A DNA stretch of 64,000 bases from CAXSEF01 sp964236535. GTDB lineage: Bacteria > Pseudomonadota > Alphaproteobacteria > Acetobacterales > Acetobacteraceae. The notes beneath the pieces were generated by a model that did not search any database, was not told the DNA's origin, and saw nothing but the letters and a program-made list of their open reading frames with translations. The stretch's first letter is position 1; each line of letters begins with the position of its first letter. The stretch covers positions 12,072 through 76,071 of the forward strand of contig CAXSEF010000007.1 in NCBI GenBank assembly GCA_964236535.1, in the 5' to 3' direction. A program made the position numbers and the translations under genes. Below, piece after piece: positions 41,817 through 52,420 of the stretch.

Positions 41817-43487
41817 GTGCGCCTCTTCCCGATGCTGGCGGCACTCCTCGCCTTCGCGCCGTGCCGCGCGCCCGCCGCCCCGCCCGCCGATCCGCACCGC
41901 GGCGGCGCCCTGCGCCTGGTCGCGCGCGCCGCAGCGGGCAGCATCGATCCGCAGGTCAACGACACCGCGCAGTACTGGCAGATCTTCGCGGTGGTCTATG
42001 ACGGCCTGCTCACCTACCGCAAGGCCGAAGGCGCGGACGGGCTCACCCTGGTGCCCGACCTCGCCGAGGCCATGCCGGAGGTCGCCGACGGCGGCCGCCG
42101 CTACGAGTTCCGCCTCCGCCCCGGCGTGCGGTTCAGCGACGGCCGGCCGGTCCGCGCCTCCGACGTGGCCGCGTCGCTGCGCCGCGCGTTCCGGGTGGCG
42201 GGCCCGGGCGCCGGGTTCCTCGCGGCGCTCGAAGGCGCGGATGCCTGCATCGCCCACCCCGAGACATGCCGGCTCGACGGGGTCGCGACCGACGACACGA
42301 CGGGCCGGGTGGTGCTGCGGCTCACCCGGCCGGACACCCAGTTCCTCGCCAAGCTCGCGCTGCCGCCCGCCTCCGTGCTGCCGGCGGACGCGCCCGCGCA
42401 GGATGCCGGGGTGACGCCGCTGCCCGGCACCGGGCCGTACGTCATCACCGGCTACGACCCGAACCGCGGCCTGCGGCTGGTGCGCAACCCGTCGTTCCGC
42501 GTCTGGAGCGAGGCCGCGCAGCCGGACGGCCACCTCGACGCGATCGGCTACGAGTTCGGCCTCGACGAGGAGGCGGCGATCACCGCGGTGGAGAACGGCC
42601 AGGCGGACTGGACCTTCGACCAGCCGCCGTTCGACCGCCTGGCCGAGCTCGGCGCCCGCTACCCGACGCTCGTGCACCTGCACGAGGCGGACGCGATCTG
42701 GCGGATGAACATGAACGTGCGCGAGAAGCCGTTCGACGACGCCCGGGTGCGCCGCGCCGTCAGCCTGGCGGTGGACCGCGACGCGGCGGTGCTGGTGTAC
42801 GGCGGCCCGCGCATGGGGCTGGCGTGGTGCATGCTGCTGCCGCCGCTGCTGCCAGGCTCGCCCCTGGACACACCCCCCGGAACGTCCCCCGGCACGCCGC
42901 CCGGCGCATCGCCCGAACCCCCGCCCGGCTGCCCGGTGGGCCACGACGTGGCGCAGGCGAGGCGCCTGGTGCGCGAGGCGGGGGCGTCAGGCGCCCAGGT
43001 GACGATCGTCGCCGACGACAGCTCGGTGCAGCGCCAGCTCGGCACCTACCTGCGCAGCGTGCTCGCCGACATCGGGCTCGACGCGCGGCTCAGCACGCTG
43101 TCCGGCAACATCCAGTTCACCTACATCCAGAACAGCGCCAACCACGTCCAGGCCGGCATCACGCCCTGGTACGCGGACTTTCCCGACGCGTCGGACTTCC
43201 TCGACGTGCTGGCAAGCTGCGGATCGTTCCACCCCGGCTCGGACTCGTCGCTGAACATGAGCGGCTTCTGCGACCCGGCGATCGACGCCGCGATGACCGC
43301 CGCGGAGGCGCTGCCCGCCGCCGAGGCGGCGCCGCTCTGGGCGGAGATCGACCGCCGGGTGATGGAGCAGTCGCCGATGCTGGTGCTGCTGGTGCCGTCC
43401 TACGTCGACGTGGTCTCGGCCCGGGTCGCCAACTACACCTACACCCCCCTCTACCACATGCTGTTCTCGGCGCTCTGGCTGCGCTAG
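41817..43487 (+). CDS. Periplasmic peptide/oligopeptide-binding protein (ABC transporter SBP family 5)
   Basis: 556 residues, GTG start at 41817 preceded by CAGGAG. Signal peptide MRLFPMLAALLAFAPCRAPAAPP, then the family-5 extracellular solute-binding fold (HRGGALRLVARAAAGSIDPQ; FRLRPGVRFSDGRPVRASDVAASLRR; DPAIDAAMTAAEA). A Pro/Gly/Ser-rich insertion (GTSPGTPPGASPEPPPG, ~355-380) sits where a lobe loop would be. No permease or ATPase genes lie next to it, so it is an orphan receptor here. Confidence 0.9.
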   Translation: MRLFPMLAALLAFAPCRAPAAPPADPHRGGALRLVARAAAGSIDPQVNDTAQYWQIFAVVYDGLLTYRKAEGADGLTLVPDLAEAMPEVADGGRRYEFRLRPGVRFSDGRPVRASDVAASLRRAFRVAGPGAGFLAALEGADACIAHPETCRLDGVATDDTTGRVVLRLTRPDTQFLAKLALPPASVLPADAPAQDAGVTPLPGTGPYVITGYDPNRGLRLVRNPSFRVWSEAAQPDGHLDAIGYEFGLDEEAAITAVENGQADWTFDQPPFDRLAELGARYPTLVHLHEADAIWRMNMNVREKPFDDARVRRAVSLAVDRDAAVLVYGGPRMGLAWCMLLPPLLPGSPLDTPPGTSPGTPPGASPEPPPGCPVGHDVAQARRLVREAGASGAQVTIVADDSSVQRQLGTYLRSVLADIGLDARLSTLSGNIQFTYIQNSANHVQAGITPWYADFPDASDFLDVLASCGSFHPGSDSSLNMSGFCDPAIDAAMTAAEALPAAEAAPLWAEIDRRVMEQSPMLVLLVPSYVDVVSARVANYTYTPLYHMLFSALWLR

Positions 43488-43561
43488 CGACGCCGGCGCG
43501 CCATCCATGTCGCGAACCCGACGACCCGCCAGCACCACCGACCGCGCCCGCGCTGCCCCCG

Positions 43562-43630
43562 CCCCAGGGAACGGTTGCCAAAGCCCCCTGGCCTTCGGCG
43601 GGTCCGGGCAGCGCCCGGCCTTGCCGGCCT
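43562..43630. repeat. DPE copy 18, right arm only
   Basis: Half element: GGGAACGGTTGCCAAAGC, CCTTCGGCGGGTCCGGGC, ending CGGCCTTGCCGGCC. Sits between the peptide-binding protein and glycerate kinase genes. Confidence 0.8.
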
Positions 43631-43685
43631 CCTGCCGCGAGCAATCCTCCGCCCGTGCGGAGGCGGAGCCCAGCTCCGCCTCGCC

Positions 43686-44969
43686 TCAGGCCACCAGCAC
43701 CGCCCGCAGGTCGTTGACGTTGGTCAGCGTCGGTCCCGTCACCACCAGGTCGCCGATCGCCGAGAACAGGCCGTAGCTGTCGTGCCCCGCAAGGCTGGCC
43801 CGCGGCAGCACGCCGGCGGCCACCGCCCGCGCCAGGGTGTCCGGCGTGACCACCGCGCCGGCCGCGTCCTCGGTGCCGTCGATGCCGTCGGTGTCGCCCG
43901 CGATCGCCCAGATGCCCGGGTCCGCATCGAGCGCCACCGCGAGCCCGAGCAGGAACTCGGTGTTGCGGCCGCCGCGCCCCGGGGCGATGTCGCCGATCGA
44001 GACGGTGGTCTCGCCGCCGGACAGCAGCACCGCCGGCGCGGCTGCCGGCTCGCCGTGGCGGCGCACGCTGCGGGCGATGCCGGCCATGACGGTGCCGAGC
44101 TGGCGGCTCTCGCCCTCCAGCGCGTCGCCGAGCATCAGCGTCGCCAGGCCCTCGGCCCGCGCGGCGGCGGCGGCGGCGTGCAGCGCCATCGCCGGGGTCG
44201 CGATCATCCGCACGTCCGGCGCGGCCAGCCCGCCGCGCGCCGCCGCCGGCAGGGCCAGGGCGGCCAGCACCGCGGGCGGCAGCGCCATGCGGTAGCGCGC
44301 GACGATCTCCTCCAATGCGCCGGGCGGGTCGCGGTTGGGGATGGTGGGACCCGAGGCGATCGTCGCCGGATCGTCGCCCGGCACGTCGCTGATCGCCAGC
44401 GTGACCACCCGCGCCGGCGCTGCGGCCTGGGCGAGGCGGCCGCCCTTGATGCCCGACAGCCGGCGGCGCACGACGTTCATCTCGCCGATCGTCGCACCGG
44501 AGGCGAGCAGCGCGCGCCCCACCGCCTGCTTGTCGGCAAGCGTCAGGCCCGGTCCCGGCAGCGCCAGCAGCGCCGAGCCGCCGCCGGAAATCAGCGCGAG
44601 CACCAGGTCGTCCGGCCCCAGGCCGCGCACCGCGTCGAGCACCCGGCGCGCCCCCGCCTCGCTGTTGGCGTCCGGCACCGGATGGGAGGCCTGCAGCACC
44701 TCGATGCGCTGCGTGGGCACCGCGTGCTCGTAGCGGGTGACCACGACGCCGGACATCGCGACGTCGGGCCAGGCCGCCTCCAGCGCCGCCGCCATCACCG
44801 CCGCGGACTTGCCGCCGCCGACCACCACGCAGCGGCCGCGCGGCCTGTCCGGCAGATGCGGCGCCAGCACGCGATGCGGGTCCGCGGCCGCCACCCCCGC
44901 GTCGAAGATGCGGCGCAGCGCCGCACGCGCCCGCGCGTCGTCCCAGGCCGGCTCGGAAGGTGATGACAT
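43686..44969 (-). CDS. Glycerate 2-kinase (MOFRL family, GckA/TtuD type)
   Basis: 427 residues with the MOFRL architecture: N-terminal domain with VVVGGGKSAAVMAAALE, SHPVPDANSEAGARRVLDAV and LALISGGGSALL; C-terminal MOFRL domain LLSGGETTVSIGDIAPGRGGRNTEFLLGLA, AGDTDGIDGTEDAAGAVV. Phosphorylates glycerate, using ATP, to 2-phosphoglycerate in serine-cycle or glyoxylate metabolism. Start ATG at 44969 with GGGGAG upstream. Confidence 0.94.
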   Translation of the reverse strand: MSSPSEPAWDDARARAALRRIFDAGVAAADPHRVLAPHLPDRPRGRCVVVGGGKSAAVMAAALEAAWPDVAMSGVVVTRYEHAVPTQRIEVLQASHPVPDANSEAGARRVLDAVRGLGPDDLVLALISGGGSALLALPGPGLTLADKQAVGRALLASGATIGEMNVVRRRLSGIKGGRLAQAAAPARVVTLAISDVPGDDPATIASGPTIPNRDPPGALEEIVARYRMALPPAVLAALALPAAARGGLAAPDVRMIATPAMALHAAAAAARAEGLATLMLGDALEGESRQLGTVMAGIARSVRRHGEPAAAPAVLLSGGETTVSIGDIAPGRGGRNTEFLLGLAVALDADPGIWAIAGDTDGIDGTEDAAGAVVTPDTLARAVAAGVLPRASLAGHDSYGLFSAIGDLVVTGPTLTNVNDLRAVLVA

Positions 44970-45086
44970 CGTGCGGCAGCTCCCCTCGGCGCCCCGTGGC
45001 CGGGCGCGGTCGGGCGCAGTGTGCCGCCCGGCTCAACCGGCGCGAAGGGGGAAACCCCCGCGCGCAGGCCGGGCGCGCCGCGCACG

Positions 45087-45207
45087 CAGGCAAGGCCAGA
45101 GGCTCTGCCTCTGGACTCCGCCGGGGCCTGAGGCCCCGGACCCGCACACGAAAGACCGTTCCCGCACCGTCCGGGGCGTCGTGCCGCAGGCCCGGCCTTG
45201 CCTGGCC
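45087..45207. repeat. DPE copy 19, subfamily B
   Basis: Complete hairpin CAGAGGCTCTGCCTCTG, GGGGCCTGAGGCCCCGG, CGCACACGAAAGACCG, GCACCGTCCGGGGCGTCG, and CCGGCCTTGCCTGG at the end. Confidence 0.9.
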
Positions 45208-45262
45208 TCGACGCTCCCCTACGCTGCGCCGGCAGCGCTGCCCACGCACGGAGCCCCCGACC

Positions 45263-46252
45263 ATGCTGACCGCCCACCCCGGCAACGGCCCCGCGCGCAT
45301 CCTGTCCGACCCGCATTGCGTCGACGCGCAGGGCGCCATCTGGCTCGACCTGCTCGACGCCACCGAGGCCGAGCGCGCGCTGGCCGAGCGGATCTCCGGC
45401 CTGCGCGTCCCCTCGCGCGACGAGATCTCGGCGATCGAGGCCTCCAGCCGGCTGCAGCGCGACGGCGACATCCTGACCCTGAGCACGACGCTGGTCGCCC
45501 GGCCCGACGGACTGGTGCCGCGGGCCACGCCGCTGGCGCTGGTGCTGTCGCCGCGCCTGCTGCTGACGGTGCGCTACAGCCAGCACCCGGCGTTCGACGC
45601 GTTTTCCGCCCGCCTCGCCGCCGGGCTGCCCGACGACGAGGACGACGCGCCGGGCAGCGCCGCGGTGTTCCTCGGGCTGATGGAGGCGCTGGTCGACCGC
45701 GCCGCCGACGTCCTGGAGCACGTGGGCGGCGAGCTCGCCGGCCTGTCGCACCGCATCTTCCACGCCGAGATCCGCCCCGGCCGCGGCGGCCGCAGCGACG
45801 CCGCCCTGCGCGACGTGCTGCGCCGCATCGGCCGCGCCGGCGACCTGGTCTCGCAGCTGCGCGACGCGCTGCTCGGCCTGGGCCGGGTCACCGCGTTCGC
45901 CGACGAGGCCGACGCCGCCTGGATGCCGCGCCGGCTGCACGCGCGCTGCGCCTCGCTGCGCGCCGACATCGCCTCACTCAACGACTACGACGCGCAGCTC
46001 ACCGGCAAGGTGCAGTTCCTGCTCGACGCGACGCTCGGCTTCCTCAACATCGAGCAGAACAACGGCATCAAGGTGCTCACCGTGGTGAGCCTGGTCGGCA
46101 TCCCGCCGACGCTGATCGCCAGCATCTACGGCATGAACTTCAAGGACATGCCGGAGCTGAACTGGACCTACGGCTACCCCTACGCCCTGGGCCTGATCGC
46201 GCTCGGCATCGTGGCCCCCCTCGCGCTCTTCCGCTGGCGCGGCTGGCTCTAG
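45263..46252 (+). CDS. CorA-family divalent metal ion transporter
   Basis: 329 residues from ATG 45263. Long cytoplasmic N-terminal alpha/beta domain, a coiled helix, and two C-terminal membrane segments with the GMN signature in the loop (IASIYGMNFKDMPELNWTYG). Mg2+ and possibly Zn2+/Ni2+ transporter of the inner membrane; the subfamily (CorA or ZntB) cannot be distinguished by eye. Divergent from glycerate kinase with the DPE between them. Ends FRWRGWL. Confidence 0.92.
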   Translation: MLTAHPGNGPARILSDPHCVDAQGAIWLDLLDATEAERALAERISGLRVPSRDEISAIEASSRLQRDGDILTLSTTLVARPDGLVPRATPLALVLSPRLLLTVRYSQHPAFDAFSARLAAGLPDDEDDAPGSAAVFLGLMEALVDRAADVLEHVGGELAGLSHRIFHAEIRPGRGGRSDAALRDVLRRIGRAGDLVSQLRDALLGLGRVTAFADEADAAWMPRRLHARCASLRADIASLNDYDAQLTGKVQFLLDATLGFLNIEQNNGIKVLTVVSLVGIPPTLIASIYGMNFKDMPELNWTYGYPYALGLIALGIVAPLALFRWRGWL

Positions 46253-46264
46253 AGCCAGCCAGGC

Positions 46265-46370
46265 AAGCAAGGCCAAAGGCAAGCCCCTGGAATCCCTGTG
46301 CTTAAGCAGACGGGATCAAAGGGCCGCCGGCCCTTTGCGGGTCCGGGCAGAGCCCGGCCTTGCCGGCTTG
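46265..46370. repeat. DPE copy 20, left arm reduced
   Basis: AGCAAGGCCAAAGGCAAGC, centre CTGTGCTTAAGCAGACGG, right arm GGCCCTTTGCGGGTCCGGG to CGGCCTTGCCGGC. Confidence 0.85.
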
Positions 46371-46481
46371 CAGCCAGGCGCTACGCCGAGGCCTCCCTCC
46401 CCGCGTTCCTGGAGTGGCCGCTCGACGAGGCCGCCCGCGCAGCTCCGCCGCGACCCGCCGCCGCCGCCACCGCAGCCGCGG

Positions 46482-46916
46482 TCATCGGCGCAGGCCCGCG
46501 AAGAACGCCCGCAGCAGCGCCGCGCTCTCCGTCTCGCGGACGCCGCCCACCACCTCCGGGCGGTGCAGGCAGCCGGGCCGCGCGAACAGCCGCGGCCCGT
46601 GCTCGACCGCGCCGCCCTTCGGGTCGTAGGCGCCGAACACCAGCCGGGCGACGCGGAAATGCGTGCAGGCGGCGGCGCACATCGCGCACGGCTCCAGCGT
46701 CGCCAGCAGCGTGCAGCCCACCAGGCGCGGCGAGCCGAGCGCCGCCGCCGCCGCGCGCATCGCCAGCAGCTCGGCGTGCGCGGACGCGTCGGCCATCGCC
46801 TCCATCGCGTTGCCGGCGCGGGCCAGCACCGTGCCGTCGGGGGCGAGCACCGCCGCGCCCACCGGCACCTCGCCGCGCGCGGCGGCCGCGCGGGCCTCGT
46901 CGAGGGCGATCTGCAT
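46482..46916 (-). CDS. tadA: tRNA-specific adenosine deaminase TadA
   Basis: 144 residues from ATG 46916. Zinc-dependent deaminase signature HAE (His47, Glu49) and PCxxC (Cys77, Cys80 in LEPCAMCAAA), with YDPKGGAVEHGPRLF. Converts A34 to inosine in tRNA-Arg. The opening MQIALDEARAAAARGEVPVGAAV is typical. Divergent from gspE. The region 46371-46481 after its stop has no recognisable gene. Confidence 0.93.
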   Translation of the reverse strand: MQIALDEARAAAARGEVPVGAAVLAPDGTVLARAGNAMEAMADASAHAELLAMRAAAAALGSPRLVGCTLLATLEPCAMCAAACTHFRVARLVFGAYDPKGGAVEHGPRLFARPGCLHRPEVVGGVRETESAALLRAFFAGLRR

Positions 46917-47182
46917 GGCGCACCGGAACGCAGCGAAGCGCCAGCCTCTGCCCCCGCCCCCCGCCGGACGCAAGCCCCGCGTGCACCGCCGCCGGCGCGC
47001 CCAGCCCCCTCGCCCCAAGCCACGGCCCGCCCGCGTTCCCTTGCCTGGTGCCCGCCGGCCAGGACAATGCTACGATCACCCGGGCCGGAGCGCATCCACC
47101 GGGCCGGCAACGCCCGATCATACGCCGGGCGGCCACCGGGCGCGCACGACGCCCAGGCGCGCACGATTCAGGGAGACCACAC
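46917..47182 (+). promoter_or_regulatory. tadA-gspE divergent spacer
   Basis: A 266-base divergent intergenic region without a DPE that must hold promoters for both directions. CAGGGAGACCACAC directly before gspE is its ribosome site. No confident -35/-10 pair is visible. Confidence 0.4.
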
Positions 47183-48970
<1,788 letters not shown>

Positions 48971-48989
48971 AGGCGATGGTCAGCCCGAA

Positions 48990-49110
48990 AGGCAAGGCCA
49001 GGGCTCTGCCCCCATGCCTGAAAGCGGGGACCCGCCGGGGGCTGAGCCCCCGGACCCACACACATAAGAATCCCAGGCACACCGCGGAATATCGTCCCGC
49101 GTCTGCAGCA
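48990..49110. repeat. DPE copy 21a, subfamily B
   Basis: AAAGGCAAGGCCAGGGCTC, GGGGGCTGAGCCCCCGGAC, CACACACATAAGAATCCC, GGCACACCGCGGAATATCG. Lies between gspE and gspF. Confidence 0.82.
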
Positions 49111-49190
49111 AATGACCTTTGCGGCTCCGCCGCGAAATTCCCGCCCCTCGCCAGCCTCCGCCGGACCCCACCCCGGTGGGCCCCCATGAT

Positions 49191-49248
49191 GCCGGTCCAG
49201 GGGCGGCGCGCCCCTGGCGGGTCCGGGCAGAGCCCGGCCTTGCTTCCC
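49191..49248. repeat. DPE copy 21b, short form
   Basis: GCCGGTCCAGGGGCGGCGC, CCCTGGCGGGTCCGGGCAG, GCCCGGCCTTGCTTCCC. It ends 5 bases before the gspF ATG, so the gspF ribosome site overlaps the element. Confidence 0.88.
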
Positions 49249-49253
49249 TAGCG

Positions 49254-50474
49254 ATGCCCAGCTTCCGCTACACCGCGATCCTGCCCACCGGCGAGCTCTC
49301 CCGCGGCACCATGGACGCCGCCGACGAGCAGGCCGTGGTGCGCCAGCTGCAGCGCGCCGGCAGCCTTCCCGTCCGCACCGACCCCGCGAAGGGCGGCTTC
49401 CTCGCCGAGCTGATGACCATGGAGCTCGGCGCCAACCGGTCCTTGCGCAAGCAGGAGGTGTCCGACCTCACCCGCGAGCTCTCCATCATGCTCGCCGCCG
49501 GCCAGGACCTCGACCGCGCCCTGCGCTTCCTCGCCGACACCGCCCCCAACAAGCGCGTCCGCGCCACCACCGAGCGCCTGCGCCAGTCCGTCCGCGACGG
49601 CGCCTCGCTCGCCGCCGCGCTGTCCGAGCACCCCGCGAGCTTCCCCAGGCTGTACATCGGCCTGGTCCGCGCCGCCGAGGCCGGCAGCACCCTCGCCGCC
49701 ACCCTCGAACGCCTCGCCACCCTGCTCGAACGCGAGCGCGGCCTCGCCTCGACCATCACCTCCGCCCTGATCTACCCGGCACTCCTCCTCGTCGCCGCCG
49801 TCGGCTCCATCGGCCTCCTGCTCACCGAGGTCCTCCCCCAGTTCGTCCCGCTGTTCCAGCAGAACGGCGTCGCCCTGCCGCGCCCCACCCGGGTCCTCAT
49901 CGCCACCGGCGACCTCGCCACCGCCTACGGCCTCTACGCCATCGCCGGCCTCGTCGTGGCCGGCCTCGCCGCGCGCCAGGCCCTGCGCCGCCCCGCCGCC
50001 CGCCTCATCGCCGACCGCCTGCTGCTGCGCGTCCCCGTCGTCGGCGCCCTGTCGCGCGAGGTCATGGCCGCCCGCTTCACCCGCACCCTCGGCACCCTGG
50101 TGCTGAACGGGGTGCCGCTGATCGCCGCCCTGGGCATCGTGCGCGACACCATCGGCAACCTCGCCGGCGTCGCCGCGGTGGACGCCGCCGCGATCAGCGC
50201 CAAGGGCGGCGCCGGCCTGTCCCGCCCGCTCGCCCAGAGCGGCCTGTTCCCGATCCGCATGATCTACCTGCTCGGCCTCGGCGAGGAGACCGCCCAGCTC
50301 GGCCCGATGGCCCTGCGCGCCGCCGAGATCCACGAGGAGAAGACCCGCATCGGCGTGCAGCGCCTCGTCGCCCTGCTGGTGCCGGCGATCACCATCGTCA
50401 TGGGCGCCGCGATCGCCGGGATCGTCGCCTCGCTGCTGCTGGCGATGCTGAGCCTCAACGACCTCGCGCAGTGA
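49254..50474 (+). CDS. gspF: Type II secretion inner-membrane platform protein GspF
   Basis: 406 residues with three membrane segments (~172-190, 220-243, 375-400) and GspF repeats (LTRELSIMLAAGQDLDRALRFL; FTRTLGTLVLNGVPLIAALGIV). Platform of the secretion machine, contacting GspE and GspL. The start ATG at 49254 fits MPSFRYTAILPTGE. Its TGA is inside the GTGA that starts gspH, so coupling is likely. Confidence 0.95.
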   Translation: MPSFRYTAILPTGELSRGTMDAADEQAVVRQLQRAGSLPVRTDPAKGGFLAELMTMELGANRSLRKQEVSDLTRELSIMLAAGQDLDRALRFLADTAPNKRVRATTERLRQSVRDGASLAAALSEHPASFPRLYIGLVRAAEAGSTLAATLERLATLLERERGLASTITSALIYPALLLVAAVGSIGLLLTEVLPQFVPLFQQNGVALPRPTRVLIATGDLATAYGLYAIAGLVVAGLAARQALRRPAARLIADRLLLRVPVVGALSREVMAARFTRTLGTLVLNGVPLIAALGIVRDTIGNLAGVAAVDAAAISAKGGAGLSRPLAQSGLFPIRMIYLLGLGEETAQLGPMALRAAEIHEEKTRIGVQRLVALLVPAITIVMGAAIAGIVASLLLAMLSLNDLAQ

Positions 50475-51046
50475 GGCCGCCGGCAGCGAGCAAGGCCAGA
50501 GGCTCTGCCTCCGGACTCCGCCAGGGCGAGCCGCCCTGGACCGGCCTCCTTCAAAGTGCGGGTCCAGGGCAGGGCCCTGGCCTTGCTCCCCTCGGCTTCA
50601 CCCTGATCGAGATGGTCGTCGTCCTCGCCGTCCTGGGCCTCGCCCTGACCGTCGTCCTCTCCCGCGGCCCGCTGCGCAGCCGCACCCTGGAGGCCCGCCT
50701 CGCCGCCTCGCAGATCGCCGAGCAGCTTCGCCTCGCCCGCACCCAGGCCATCGCCACCGACCGCGTCGTCACCTTCACCCTCGACCTCCCGGCCCGCGCC
50801 TGGCACGTCGGCGCCGCCGCCCCCCACCACGTCGCCGACGGCCTCGCGCTGTCCATGCTCTCGGTCGGCCAGGTCGCCGGCCTCGCCCCGCCCGCACTGG
50901 CCCCGGCGCGCCGCCTCGGCGCCATCAGCTTCGCCCCCGACGGCAGCGCCTCGGGCGGCCGCATCGAGCTTGCCGACGGCAGCCGCCGCATGCAGGTGGC
51001 GGTGGACTGGCTCACCGGCCGGGTCAGCGTCGCCGATGCGCCCTGA
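50471..51046 (+). CDS. gspH: Type II secretion minor pseudopilin GspH, leader read through a DPE
   Basis: 191 residues. Prepilin cleavage/methylation site LG|FTLIEMVVVLAVLG (Gly42|Phe43) followed by the hydrophobic helix, so this is a GspH pseudopilin. The 42-residue leader (MRPPAASKARGSASGLRQGE...) is far longer than normal and is translated from DPE copy 22. The only ATG/GTG/TTG in frame upstream is the GTG at 50471, in a GTGA overlap with gspF. Tail beta-rich. Minor pseudopilin at the pilus tip. Confidence 0.85.
   Translation: MRPPAASKARGSASGLRQGEPPWTGLLQSAGPGQGPGLAPLGFTLIEMVVVLAVLGLALTVVLSRGPLRSRTLEARLAASQIAEQLRLARTQAIATDRVVTFTLDLPARAWHVGAAAPHHVADGLALSMLSVGQVAGLAPPALAPARRLGAISFAPDGSASGGRIELADGSRRMQVAVDWLTGRVSVADAP
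50488..50588. repeat. DPE copy 22, inside the gspH coding frame
   Basis: AAGGCCAGAGGCTCTGCCTC hairpin, CCAGGGCGAGCCGCCCTGG stem, CTTCAAAGTGCGGGTCC and right arm CCAGGGCAGGGCCCTGG, ending CCTTGCTCCCC. Translated as KARGSASGL..WTGLLQSAGPGQGP. Confidence 0.92.
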
Positions 51047-51494
51047 CCCCGCTCTGCCCGGACCCGGCGCCCGACCGAACCCCCAGTCCGGCTTCACCCT
51101 GTTCGAGGTGATGGTCGCCTTCGTGATCGCCGCCCTCGCGCTGTCGGTGCTGTTCGCCGGCGGCCTGGGCGGCCTGCGCACCGCCCGCATCGCCGACGGC
51201 TACGACGACGCCCTGTCCCGCGCCCGCTCCCGCATCGCCGCCATCGTCGCCCCGCAGCCGCTCGACACCCAGGGCGACGACGGCGGCGGCTACCGCTACC
51301 ACCTGCGCATCGTCTCCGCCGGCGTGGTCTCCGCCGCGCGCGGCCAGGATCAGTCGCTCGGCCTGCAGGCGCCGCAGAACCGCATCGGGCTGTACGCGGT
51401 CTCGGTCGTCGTCTCCTGGCACGCCGACGGCGGCGAACGCCGCGTCGAGCTCGACACCCAGGCCCTCGGCGCCGTCCCGCCCACCCCGCCATGA
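51036..51494 (+). CDS. gspI: Type II secretion minor pseudopilin GspI
   Basis: 152 residues from ATG 51036, overlapping the gspH stop by 11 bases. Prepilin motif SG|FTLFEVMVAFVIAAL (Gly19|Phe20). The C-terminal domain RIGLYAVSVVVSW is typical of GspI. Its stop overlaps gspJ (ATGA). Minor pseudopilin of the tip complex with GspH/J/K. Confidence 0.92.
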   Translation: MRPDPALPGPGARPNPQSGFTLFEVMVAFVIAALALSVLFAGGLGGLRTARIADGYDDALSRARSRIAAIVAPQPLDTQGDDGGGYRYHLRIVSAGVVSAARGQDQSLGLQAPQNRIGLYAVSVVVSWHADGGERRVELDTQALGAVPPTPP

Positions 51495-52120
51495 CCGCCG
51501 TCCGCCACCCCGGCCGCCGCGCCGCCGGGCGCCCCACCCCCGAGGCCGGCTTCACCCTGCTGGAGATCCTGGTGGCCCTGGTCGTCCTCGGCATGCTGGT
51601 CGGCATGCTGGCCCAGGGCTTCCGCTTCGGCGTCAACGCGATCGCCGTGCAGGCGCGCATCGTCGCGGTGCGCGGCGACGAGGACGCCGTCGAACGCGCG
51701 CTGCGCCGCATGGTCGAGCACATGGACGCCGGCACCTTCTCGACGCCCCCCGACATGGCCGGCACCGCGCACCACCTGGAGTTCGTCACCGACCTGCCGA
51801 TCGCCGCCGCCTCGATGCAGAGCCTGCGCGTCGACGCCGCCCTCGACGTCGACGCGAAGCACCGCCTGGTGCTGCGCTGGCGCCCCCACGTCGGCGGCCT
51901 GCGCCTCGCCCCCGCGCCGCCGCTCTCCGAGGAGGTGCTGCTGACCGGCGTCGACCAGCTCACCTTCGGCTACCTCGGCGGCGCCGCCGGCTGGCAGGAC
52001 CGCTGGCGCAGCACCGAGCTGCCGCTGCTGGTCCGCATCCACCTGGCCTTTCCCGCCGGCGACCGCCGCAGCTGGCCCGACCTGGTCGGCGCCCCCCGCC
52101 GGCAGCGCCCGGACCAGTAG
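51491..52120 (+). CDS. gspJ: Type II secretion minor pseudopilin GspJ
   Basis: 209 residues. Prepilin site AG|FTLLEILVALVVLG (Gly20|Phe21). The C-terminal beta-rich domain resembles GspJ with DRWRSTELPLLVRIHLAFP. Tip-complex member. The ribosome site lies in gspI; start ATG at the ATGA overlap. Confidence 0.93.
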   Translation: MTAVRHPGRRAAGRPTPEAGFTLLEILVALVVLGMLVGMLAQGFRFGVNAIAVQARIVAVRGDEDAVERALRRMVEHMDAGTFSTPPDMAGTAHHLEFVTDLPIAAASMQSLRVDAALDVDAKHRLVLRWRPHVGGLRLAPAPPLSEEVLLTGVDQLTFGYLGGAAGWQDRWRSTELPLLVRIHLAFPAGDRRSWPDLVGAPRRQRPDQ

Positions 52121-52156
52121 GCCCCTGCCAACGGCCCTGGGCGTGACCGGTCGGGC

Positions 52157-52290
52157 AGGCAAGGCCAGAGGCTCTGCCTCTGGACTCCGCCAAAGGCCGA
52201 GCCTTTGGAATCCGTTTGCCTACAAAGGGGTTTCCACAGGCCTCGGGCCTCTGGCGGATCTGGGCGGGGGCGAGCCCGGCCCTGCTTGCT
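52157..52290. repeat. DPE copy 23, between gspJ and gspL
   Basis: Full copy with CGTTTGCCTACAAAGGGG centre, right arm GCCTCTGGCGGATCTGGG to CCCGGCCCTGC. The following ~130 bases (to 52420) hold the region before gspL with a GGGGAGCC ribosome site; no gene seen. Confidence 0.88.
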
Positions 52291-52420
52291 CCTGCATGTC
52301 GACGCCCTCGGACCCCGGCGCGCCCGCGCCCGCCGGGTCACGCCCGCGTTACCTTCCGTGGTTTGCAGGGCGGCTGAAACGCTCTAGACCGTCCACCGGT
52401 TCAACGGGGAGCCGCTGACA

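Noticed and set aside
38728..41844. A 1038-codon minus-strand frame over phaA and the glycosylase
   Set aside because: Composition is Gly/Arg/Ala shadow of real genes in other frames; the true genes are recognised by motifs.
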